Assembly: GCA_001949185.1 (NCBI GenBank)
Contig: BDGG01000002.1
Span: 1,085,481 to 1,149,480 of the forward strand
Length of the DNA stretch: 64,000 nt
Source: Ramazzottius varieornatus
Taxonomy: Eukaryota; Tardigrada; Eutardigrada; Parachela; Ramazzottiidae
Direction: 5' to 3'
In this document: piece after piece, positions 34,401-44,300 of the stretch
Layout: each line of letters opens with the position of its first letter
How positions within the stretch are numbered: position 1 is the stretch's first letter
Program-made: the position numbers and the translations under genes
Notes under the pieces: generated by a model
Databases searched by the model: none
What the model was told of the DNA's origin: nothing
The model's input: the letters and a program-made list of their open reading frames with translations, nothing else

Positions 34401-37400
34401 ATGTTCCAGAGACTTCTCCGGAAGAACTCCCTTACACTTGGCCGCGAGACACGATTACCAAGGTCCGCAAATGGTGATGAAATTGAACTCTTTCGGTAAC
34501 TAAAGACATTGTTGTTTTTTGATACAGAAGCGGCACAGATTCTTCTGGCTCATTACAAGCATCTGAGAGACACTTTCGACAGAGACGGAGTGAGTGAATT
34601 GCTGCGATGCGTTGCAACGCAAGCTATTCTTCTCAAGTTATTCAACACGGTTAACTTTAATGGCAGAACACGGCTTTGCATTTGGCGGCAGCCAATAATG
34701 CCAGCAAAGCTGTCAAGTACCTTCTCGACGCCAAAGCCGTCCTTTCGATGAATCAACTGCAACAGACCGCTCTAGACATCGCTATTCAGCACAAACACTC
34801 TCAAACAGCTAACGCAATGATCCAGCACGACCGGTAATTTAACTTCCCATTTCGACACTCTAGTGCCAGCTCTGTAGGTTGGCCCAAGTTGTTGCAGGTG
34901 GAGAGAGATACTACAACGGCCTTCAGTCTTGTACCGGCGACCCATCCTGGGTCTGATCGAGCATCTACCAGAAACCATGATGGTGATTCAGCACACGACA
35001 CTCTCGGAAGCTATCGCTATATCGGACCTTACATCGTGTATTTTCAGGGCGCGCTGGACCGATGTGTAGTAAAAGCTCCGTGCGATACCATGTCAAAAGA
35101 CTTTTACGTAAGATAACTCTGGAAGACAAATTTGCACCCACGCGCAAAAGCTGCACGGTTTCTGTTTCTTCGCAGATCCATTTCGATTTCCGCTTGTTGG
35201 AGCCCCCAAACTTGCTATCAAATGCCATTGATGAAACAGCTGCTTTGCAAAGCGCTGACGTCCACGAGCCACTTTTAGCGCTTAACGTAAGTGAGTAATC
35301 GATTGACAAAATATACTAGATCAGGTGGCGTTCCATTGCATTGTTGTTGGCTGGAACCAGGGTCAGTAGAGTGCTGCTGGAAATATGCGCCGCTTTGAAA
35401 AACGTTCTTGTCGAATTGGCTGTTATCCACAGTGGGGGCGGTTTCTCAACATCGTCTTCGATGGCGTGTAAGCTTCGTTTGCTGACCGTACAATTTTTTC
35501 TCAGGCCATGGTCCAACACGGTCGATGCGAACTGCTACAGCATCCGGTCTGCAGTAGTCTACTGAATAAGAAATGGTGAGTGTTATGCCCAAGATGTCCG
35601 ATTCCTGTCATCTCGCGTAGTATGGACGCTTCGATATTCCAGGGCAAGTTATGGTATTTACTCCCATGGCATTCAAGTTGTCATCTACGCCATTTATCTA
35701 TCTCTTCTCACCTACCTGGTCTGCGGTGGGGTCCGAACAGCGTTGGTGCCTACCCTGAAGATGCAGACCATCGACAACATCAAGACTCACTACGACCCGG
35801 AGTTTGATTCCGGAAACCTACCCCATCTCAACCGTTCAGCCGGTATCTGTACTCAGGACTGGCAAAGCTACCAGAAAGTGTCAGGTTTTTACCCCGTGGC
35901 TAACCTGATGGTTCTCATGTTCGCTCTCTTCAACATGGTCAAGGAATCTGCTCAGTTCGCGAGCCAGGTATGCTGAAACATGAAAGTTAACCGCTGCGAA
36001 AACGACAAATTCTTTTCGAGTGGCGCATCCTTCCAGCAAATAAGGCTTCAAACGTGCGCCACTTGGAACTATCGAACTGAAAAAGCCTGCTTTCCTGAGT
36101 GGCACACGCCTCCAGCCAATAACAAAGCGAATGTGCGCCACTTTGGAATGCACGCTTGTCGAGTTTGTCTGCTGTGCTTCCAAGTAACGATGGGCTGTTT
36201 CTTGGTTTTCATGATTTTCCCACTTGACAGAGAAAAAAATATCTGAAGGAATATGTGAACTATCTTGAGTGGATACTGTACATCTGTACAGCTGTCTTCG
36301 TCCTGGGATTCTACGATGAGGAGGAACAGTTCTTCGGTTGGTCCACACGATGGCAGTTCGGTGCTTGGGCCATCTTCTTGGCCTGGTTCACGTTTATGCT
36401 TTATCTCCAGAGGTCCGCTACCTCCAATTTTGGGCGCTTCTACGATTGAACAGTACTAGATACGTTTTGATTCTTTGTAGGTTTGGTTTGATGGGCATCT
36501 ACGTTGTCATGTTCTTGGGCATACTGAAGACCTTGCTGCGAGCCATGCTGGTCTTCTCGTTCCTGATTGTGGCGTTCGCGCTGGCTTTCCATGTCCTTCT
36601 GCCCATCATGTTGTATCCCAACGACCCTCAATTCTATCGGGTAAGCGTTCAATACCGCAGTGTAGATACTAAATTGTACATCTTTACAATAAGTGAGAAT
36701 CCGGCAAACCAACGGTGCAATTTCAAGATCGTCGTTCTAAGTGGCGCACTTCCAGCCAAGAACATTGATGACGTGCGCCACTTGAGATAACGATATTGTC
36801 CGTTTCGTTTGCCGGTCTCCCAAGTACGGTCTCTAGCGTCTCCTGCTATATTCAGACGCCAGATTTGCGAATCGACCTATCGGGCCTGCGAACGCCACAT
36901 CTCAATATGATACCCTCCATCCTGCGTATCTCGACAATGGGCTTGGGTGATCTGGATATGGTCAGCAACTACATTTATCCATCGACAGATGGGCAACTAC
37001 CCTTCCCCAATACAACCTATATCTTTTTATGGATGGTCATCATCGCCATTTCTATTCTTCTCATGAACCTAATGGTACAGTTCTGTGCCCAAACCCATTC
37101 GGTAACAAATCTTGTTTCAATCCGTTATTGCTGGCAGATTGGTCTAGCTGTGGGAGATATCGAGAAGGTGCAAGCCAGCGCGACATTGCGCCGCATAGCG
37201 ATGCAGGTGGAGCTGCATACCAACCTGGAGCGACGCCTGCCGGGATGGATCCTTTCGCGGGTTAACGACATTCAAGAGGATCGCTTCTACCCGAATCGAT
37301 GCACTGGGAACTTCCGGCGTGTAGGATGATACCTTACGTTTACGTCGAATTAACCTCATGGACAAAATTAAATTTTCACCGTCTGTTTTCGTTCTAGATC

Positions 37401-37835
37401 TGGTTCATTACTCAAGACCCAACTGAAACATTAACTGAACACAACGGCCATTCTGGCTTCCAACATAGTCAGATGACAAATGAAATGTCGAAACACAAAA
37501 CAAAGTGAGCCAATCTACCTAACTTGCCGCTGGTGCTTACGTTAAAAAAGACATACGGGTTGAAATGCAGGTTGAAGGAGTTACAGTCCAAGATTGACCG
37601 GCAGCACGACCTGCTCCGTTTGATCGTAGAAAAGATGGAGATCAACGAGGAAGCCGACGAACTGGATGAAGCTTGTCAGCCATACGAAAAGCATCGTGAC
37701 CAACGCAAAGACGGACCCGCTGCAAACGGCAAACGTACTCCGTGGCACAACGATGGTTTTCGGGCGAAGGCAGCAACTGCGTCCACGTTTAGTGGTCTTC
37801 TCCGAAGAGCCAGCGGCAAACCCGAGTCCCGCTAA
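31455..37835 (+). CDS. TRPA1: TRPA1 cation channel with ankyrin repeats (22 exons, 1,254 aa)
   Basis: Plasma-membrane cation channel sensing noxious chemicals, heat or light in animals. Exons: 31455-31875, 32409-32837, 33072-33211, 33294-33414, 33470-33747, 33824-33984, 34038-34117, 34207-34291, 34410-34462, 34528-34589, 34667-34833, 34898-34982, 35048-35107, 35176-35286, 35505-35575, 35643-35967, 36231-36412, 36481-36640, 36856-37074, 37138-37320, 37398-37504, 37571-37835. Residues 1 to about 700 carry many ankyrin repeats (GNTPLHLAAA, GCTPLHYAAMNG, GRTPLHLAARHD). The linker HPVCSSLLNKKW leads to S1 (IYAIYLSLLTYLVCGG). S5 and the pore helix (STMGLGDLDM, with the selectivity-filter Asp) are followed by S6 and IGLAVGDIEKVQ with RIAMQVELHTNLE. 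A C-terminal coiled coil (LKELQSKIDRQHDLLRLIVE) ends the protein. Length is near fly TRPA1 (about 1,200). ATG 31455 is the first in-frame Met. Converges with ERGIC1. Confidence 0.96.
32270..32350. repeat. GTGGCGCAC hairpin repeat in TRPA1 intron 1
   Basis: GAAGTGGCGCATG near 32275, a loop, then AGCGTGCGCTACTGAG near 32308 and the tail AACAATCTGGGTGAAT. The right arm has decayed. Confidence 0.75.
32876..32946. repeat. GTGGCGCAC hairpin repeat in TRPA1 intron 2
   Basis: CACGTGGCGCACG near 32888 pairs with AGTGCGCCACTTGAGG near 32921, around a loop of about 22 bases. Flanking TCGTTTTTCC and AGAGATTT are the usual outer extensions of the palindrome. Confidence 0.85.
35323..35415. repeat. Degenerate GTGGCG hairpin repeat in TRPA1 intron 14
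   Basis: AGGTGGCGTTCC near 35325, GTTGTTGGCTGGAAC near 35342 and ATGCGCCGCTTTGAAAAACG near 35383 match the family, but the unit has an internal insertion or is a collapsed dimer. Confidence 0.55.
36002..36150. repeat. Dimeric GTGGCGCAC hairpin repeat in TRPA1 intron 16
   Basis: Hairpins start near 36018 and 36097, 79 bp apart. The first runs GAGTGGCGCATCC to AACGTGCGCCACTTGG, the second GAGTGGCACACGCC to AATGTGCGCCACTTTGG. Both keep TCCAGC in the left loop, so they are in the same orientation. Confidence 0.88.
36726..36820. repeat. GTGGCGCAC hairpin repeat in TRPA1 intron 18
   Basis: TAAGTGGCGCACTTCCAGCC near 36738 pairs with GACGTGCGCCACTTGAG near 36770. The tail TAACGATATTGTCCGTTTCG continues into TTTGCCGGTCTCC. 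Confidence 0.85.
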
Positions 37836-38757
37836 ACCTTCAATTCCTTATTCGGTTCAAACCTTTAAATCTCTCTTCTACGAAAAGAAGCCTAATTGTG
37901 CTGCAGCGAACAGCTTAAATTCTCAGTGGTCTTTGTTTCTCGCAACTTCATAGTTCTTCATGCTTGCGCTTGTATCAGCCGAAACCTATATTTCAAGCAC
38001 GGGTATAGTCTTGATTATGAATCAGACAAATGGGTATTCCGTTTTCCGCTCCGTTCCTAATTCCGCCTGGAAAATAGGATTTCCGCTCCGTTCCTGCCGA
38101 CCCCGATTGGGAACGCTGGAATTCAGAATCGGAATTTAACCATGAAACCGGAATTCCGCTTGTGAGCCGAATGACAAAAGTAGATGTTTCCCGCTGGATT
38201 TCTGCCGACGAGACGTTCTTCGGGACTTTGAGCCTTATTAGCGCACTGTTGTTGAAACTTTGGTTCGCCATCAACGCGCTAGCGTGACCAAGGTTAGTTA
38301 AGAAACATCCAGAGGAAATTCCAGGGAAATTTTCACGCGAGGTTTTCGAGGAAAGGAGGGCACACCGGAAACTACAACACTCCACGCCCGGATGGAATAA
38401 ACAAGACGAAACCAGTAGCAGGACAAACAACCGCGAATACTCCATGAATTTTCTCGAATTTTCGGGTCATTTAGCTGATCATGAAATCTTGAGAATGTTT
38501 TGAGAGGTTTTCTATGCGGTAGGTAACACAGACAATATATATGACGATCTTGCGTGCCGAAATTACGAACGAACTTAAAGCCGAATTTAATGAGTTTCAC
38601 AGCGCGAATTCACAACCTGCGCAAAACAAATCGGCTTTTGAGAAGAAAACATTAAGAGATTGCGAATGAGCTGCGTTATTTCACGGAGATTAAATCAACA
38701 TCTAGAAGACCACTGGGAATTCTCTTACAAAGAAACGAATGAGTTCTAATCGGAAAA
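37836..38757. other. Intergenic stretch between convergent TRPA1 and ERGIC1
   Basis: Presumably holds both 3' untranslated regions. A 16-bp direct repeat (TTTCCGCTCCGTTCCT) occurs near 38048 and 38081 in a region rich in TTCCG and GGAAT. No gene recognised. Confidence 0.5.
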
Positions 38758-40731
38758 TTATTTCAGCTTTTTCTTGATCAGCTCCCCAGCAGAGAATGTC
38801 AGTGCATCCAATATTCCCGCGACCGTGAATGTTCCACCCACAATGGCGCATATCTAGGACAAAAGAACAACAAATTAGCAGGGTGGGGTGGAGATCTCTC
38901 ATGAAATGGGATTGTTACTGTGGTTAGGAAGGTGTAGAATGGCGGACGTTTCTCTGTGTACTTGACGGTAATAGGGTTGAGATCGTATTTGAACCAAATG
39001 GCCGGCGTTATTTGACCGTACGTGGGATATCCACGGTAAGCGTAAGTGTACTGGTACGCCGCCAGGTTCTTCCCTCTCAAGTCTGCAATAAAATGGTAGA
39101 CGTGAGAAGTGATTCACCGGCCTGCAAACGGAAACAACAGCTTACCTTGGTGAATGGTTGGAACAATCTTGATCACGTATTCGTGGTTTGTGGTGGCTAG
39201 AAAAGAAGATACGTCCCGTATTTTCCTGGCCTCAAGGAACGAGATCTTTCGAAGAGGAAAAATGACTCACGGTCGCTCGAGTCATGTATGACGCTTGTGA
39301 TGGGATTATAACTTCCGGGAACCTTCTTTCCCTTTGAAAAGAATTAAGAGATGGGACATCAGCAATAACTCTACCCCAATCGTCGTCTCACGTGGCGCAC
39401 ATGTCCGTTTTGGTTAAGTGAAAGCGTGCGCCACTTGGAGTAACCACTTTTCGAAATTCCATTACTCTCTCAAGCGGCGCACCTTTACAGTGTTACAGTG
39501 TTCTAAAGTAGCGCATGCTACTTTAGAAAAACGATCTGGGTGAGTTCATTTGCCGACGTTTCAAATATCTAAGACCAACAAAGAGATCGAGCGGAACGTG
39601 TTAAACGGGAATGTGCTTTGCATTACGTACGCTCAACGAGTGGCCGAAGCCGAGTTCGTGGACAATATGCTGGAAGTTGGGGATTTCGGCAGTGTGGCCG
39701 GCTGCGTGGGTTGAAACATGGAAATTTCCCGGCACCTGAAAAACGCATCACTCTCTCAAGCTTCATGAGACATCAACTGCTTTACGGCCAGATAAACAGC
39801 CCGAGGTACGTTCACCGATACCTTATTTATCGAAAAGACGGTCTCGAAACGACAGCCACTTCCCACTGGAATTTTGTTGGTTTCCGTGTTGTGTCCGACT
39901 TCATGTCTGCCCAGATCGTCCTGTAACCATCAGTACAATCACGTCAGGTGTACAGTTCCAAGCGGACCAGGAATAATCATGACGACACCTGAATATCCAG
40001 GCCGACAACTGAAAGAAAATTTCTTGTTTACGTGCAACAATAAAGGAGTCGGAAATTCGAAGAATCAGTAAGTAGGAAACTGGTAGACAGAACGTGTTAA
40101 AGTAGTACGTATACAAGACTGTCATCCTCAATACTCGTAGCGCACGTTAATCTTATTGCAAGCCGGAAGACTGCGTCACTTCAAGTGGCAGTCTTGCACG
40201 TTTCACTTGCCAGCCTCTCATAATGATGGCATCGTGAGCAAAAGTGTTCGCGTTCCCATATTCTCCCCGCAAACACGTTTCACAAAAGAAAACTGAGGAG
40301 CGAGAAAAAGTGAGAGGCTTACCGGTGCAAGAAAGATGTGGGAGAGTAATATTTAGCCTGACGGGGATCCGGTCATGGTGGCGATTTGGGTCGTCGACGA
40401 ACAGCTCACTTGTTCTAGAGAAGAAGTATATACGATGCATAAAAAGCATGACGAGACTGCCACGTATTATCATCAAGGGAAATTTGGCTCACATATCTGG
40501 CGAGATGAAGAACATGAATTCCGAGACCAGGAGGAAGAAAATGAACAGTACGCAGAAGATGGATATGACTGCGCCGGCCAATGTGGGCTGTGTCAAGTCT
40601 TTGGGTACCTTCCGGTAGATGTCCAACCTAAACAAAATGAAACGTATGCGCGCTGGATTTGACGAAACACAGAGACGACCAAAATATATCCAAAGTTTTG
40701 GCATATCGCACCTTCGCAAATCGAACACCAT
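38758..40731 (-). CDS. ERGIC1: ERGIC1 (ERGIC-32), ER-Golgi cycling membrane protein (10 exons, 280 aa)
   Basis: Erv41/Erv46-family membrane protein that cycles between ER, ERGIC and Golgi in early secretory transport. Minus-strand exons: 40731-40712, 40627-40493, 40414-40323, 40008-39989, 39920-39822, 39735-39631, 39331-39271, 39196-39146, 39082-38919, 38853-38758. The start MVFDLRRLDIYRKVPKDLTQ matches the family N-terminus. The first membrane helix is GAVISIFCVLFIFFLLVSEF. The lumenal domain has ELFVDDPN, DDLGRHEVGHN, CRFE and VPGNFHVSTHAAGH. The second helix is in AIVGGTFTVAGILDALTF, and the tail ends KKKLK, a lysine-rich cytosolic end that may act in retrieval. Exon 4 is a 20-bp micro-exon, found by phase and by the expected VVGLDIQ. 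Length is close to human ERGIC1 (290 aa). It lies head to head with SMC1, with starts 669 bp apart. Confidence 0.95.
39378..39563. repeat. Dimeric GTGGCGCAC hairpin repeat in ERGIC1 intron 6
   Basis: Hairpins start near 39390 and 39472, 82 bp apart. The first right arm is AGCGTGCGCCACTTGGAG near 39424. The second has left arm AAGCGGCGCACC and a rearranged right part GTAGCGCATGCTACTTTAG. The full tail AACGATCTGGGTGAGTTCAT and TTGCCGACG follows. Confidence 0.85.
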
Positions 40732-41399
40732 TGTCCAGCAGGTACCAAGTTGGAATTTCTGTAAAAGATAACGATGTAGTAGTATATACGACGTCACAAC
40801 TCTGTTGCAAAAAGTCTGGCGTTACCAAGCCACACTACATTACCTCCATGGCGTCATAACCCAGCAGTTCCAGAACTCACCTAATTAAAATGCAGCGCTA
40901 GGAGAGCCTTCCGGCGTTCTGGTCCAACCGTGTACGGGTCGTTCCTGTCCTCGTTCTCGTTCACGACTTCCGCCCTCGACTCAGTCGATAACGTCCATTC
41001 TGTGAGATTCCATCGAAGAGCAGCAGACTCGGAAGAAGGATTTATTTCATCGAAAACTTCTCCTGTCTGCCACGTTTAAAACAAGCTAAACAACAGTGAA
41101 ACCTGTTTGACCCGTTCCGTCGATCGCAGTTGCCACCTGTTTCCGCTTGGCAATCGGCACTTTGGCGGCTCCGCATGATATGGAGCCAAGGGCTGCCAGC
41201 TCACAATCCGTTCCGCCCGCAGGGCGTTTGATTGTTGATTGGTCCGTCAGTAAGAAACCCGTACGCGTAGTACTCCCGCAGATTTGTTTTGGAATTTTTC
41301 TTCTACCAGATTTTCTGCAAGCAAAGTCTTCTGTGATTTGCCGAACAGTGCCCGGTCCTACGACTTGTTTTTTTGAAGTTGCCAATAGGCGATCCTATC
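40732..41399. promoter_or_regulatory. Probable bidirectional promoter region of ERGIC1 and SMC1
   Basis: The start codons of ERGIC1 (minus, 40731) and SMC1 (plus, 41400) face away from each other across 668 bp with no other gene between. Both are broadly expressed housekeeping functions, for which shared divergent promoters are common. I found no unambiguous TATA box; the role is inferred from layout. Confidence 0.5.
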
Positions 41400-44300
41400 A
41401 TGCCGACCAAATTAGGCCACGACGTTTACTTGAAGCTGCTGGAGATCGAGAACTTCAAGTCGTACAAAGGTCTGGTTACTGTTGGACCGTTACAGTCGTT
41501 CACCGCCGTTGTCGGTCCGAATGGATCCGGTAAGATGTTGCTCATCAATCGTGGCGTTCTTGCTAAGCAGTTTCCGCGTACTTGCAGGCAAGAGCAACTT
41601 CATGGACGCCATCAGCTTCGTCTTCGGAGAACAAGCACGAAGCCTTCGCGTTAAGAAACTGAATGTAAGCGTCGATTGCTTGATTCTTCGCCGTGTCCTT
41701 CGCTCAGTTTGTTTCTTTCGCAGGAATTGATCCATGGATCGAATGTCCAGGATCCAGCATCGTCGAAATGCAGTGTGACAGCAGTGTTGTCTGTCAAGGA
41801 CGACGAGATCCGATTTCAGAGGATCGTCAAAGTCTCGGGCAACGATGCAGTTTCGGACTACAAGATCGATGGAACGGTATGGTCACAAAATGATGCACGA
41901 AGGTTCGGTGTGTTCCTCACGCACAGGCATACGTTTATGCAGGGCTGTGGCGCTGGTTAGTGCTTGCTCGTGCGTGAGGGACGAACTGTGATACCTAGCG
42001 TTTTCGACTGTTTTGTCCTGCACATGCGCGCCTCTATATTGTTCAAGTGTTTCATGTATCGAGGTTGCTGTCGAGTGACGATCGTTGTTGTTGACACGTT
42101 TTTCCTGTTTTGCAGTCTGTTAGTTACAAGAAGTATCTCGAAACTTTGGAAGAGTACAACATCGTCGTTAAGCCGCGCAACTTTCTGGTCTTCCAAGGCC
42201 AGGTCGAGCAGATTGCCACCATGGACCCCAAACAACGGACTGCTCTCTTCGAGAAGGTGAGCCGCTCGGGTGAGTTCAAAGAAGAGTACGACAAGCTCCA
42301 AAAGGAACTGGAAGCCGCGAACGAAGAGATGAGAAAGTCCTACTCTAAGAAGAAAGAGTTCGCTGTGGAGGAAAGAGACGCCAAAGAAGACAAGAAGATC
42401 GCCGACGAGTATGCGAAGCGACAAGCTGACTTGGTAGGTCGTGTCACTTCTCCAAGACTGCGTCTGATGTTGACTAGACCATTTTTACCCTGCAGAGCAA
42501 AGAGAAGTCCATGCTGCAGCTATTCGAACTGTACCATAAAGATACGGAGATTGAGAATATCAAGAAGGAAGTGAAGAAGCAGCGTCAGCAGGTGGAAGAG
42601 TTGGAGCGCGAAAGGGCTGCGGCGGACGAGAAGCTGAAAGCAGCCAAGAAACGGATGGGAGAAAAAGCCAAGGAAGTGGCCCAGCTGGATCAAGCAGGCC
42701 GCGCAGCTGTAAGTTCCCTCTCGAAATTTGTCATCGATGATTCTTCCTTCGAATACATTCTGTAAAATTTGGGAATTTCCTTGCAGGAACTGAGGGTGTC
42801 GAATTTGAAGCCGGAACACATCAAAATGCAAACGAGGATTGAACACATGGACGCTAAAATCGAATCCGAAAAGTAAGCTTTTCGCTGAACTTACAATTCC
42901 GTTGTGCGAACTGTTGTCGAAATGAGATAAAGACTTGCTATTTCAGGCGGATGCTGAAAACGCTGGAAACCACTCAGAAGACTCTGAACGAAGACGTAAG
43001 TGCTTCCGAGCAATTTTTTTGGCGTTGGTGGAAAGTGAAATCTGTTTATTGGTCTTTGCAGATTCGGAAGTTGGAATTGGAAATGACGGAAGTGCAGGAT
43101 GCGCAGCAAGCCTTTGACGATTCTCAAGGAACTCAAGCACAGGACCCACAAAGCGTTACCCAGCTCAGCGGCGAACAGGTGGAGCTTAGCTTCACTATCG
43201 GTCGTAGTGAAGTTTCCTGGAAGCTCAGCTCCGAGCTTGACTAGATTTATATTCATACTTCTTGGATTTGTTTCATAACGGTAAACATTTTCGTAGTTGG
43301 CTGAATATCATCGGTTGAAGAACGAGGCTTCCAGGCAAATGACACAGTCCCAAGCTGAGCTGGATAGTCTCAAACGGGAAGCCAAGAAGGACAGGGAGAA
43401 TTTAGCCAGCGAACGTTCGTCCTACGGAGAAGTATCCAACGATATCAAGCGTCGGAGAACCGAGCTGGAACAACTGGCAGCCCGAAATCAACGCATCGAG
43501 GCACTCATCCAGTAGGTTTCTTCCCTTCTAAGCTAGAAAAATTCATCCTACTTATTTTGGGTTAACGTCGACTTTTATGGGATCTCGACCGACAAACTCG
43601 ACGAGATCGTTTTCTCAAGTGGCGCACTCTTCCAGCCAGTAATACCAAGGACGTGCGCCACTTGAAAAAACAATTGGTTCTGACAGGAACGGTTTTTCAG
43701 ATGACGCAAGTTTCCAGTTGGAGTTACTGACAGCTGCGTCATTTGGAGAATGGTCTCGTATTGGGTTCAATTTGAACAGTGTTTTTGAGTGGATTTTTCT
43801 TGACGTTTTCAGGAAGAGTAACGAAGAAAAGACAACGCTGACAACACAGGTCGACGAGATTGAGGCTTCCCTGGAAGGCAATGACGAGAACATCAGCCGT
43901 ATTCAGACACGGTTAGGTGAGATTTCCAGAAAGTACGCCGAAGCCCGAGTGGACGAAAGGGAACTGGCGCGTAAAGCTCGCAAAGAAGACTTGGTCAACA
44001 AGCTCAAGCAGCTCTACGGTGACGAAGTGGTTAGTACCCATCCTTTCGATTTTTCCACAATGAACGGGAGCCGCACAAACAATCTCCACGAGATTGTTGT
44101 CCCCAGTGGCGCATGCTCTCAGCGACTGAGACTGTGAACGTGCACCCTTTGGAGAACCAGTCGTCTCTAGTCTAGTTTTTGGAATATTTCTGATCTTTGC
44201 AGTTAGGGCGTCTGATCGACTTGTGCCACCACTCGCACGAGCGATACCAGTTAGCTGTGACCAAAGTCTTGGGCAAGTACATGAATGGCATTGTCGTCAC

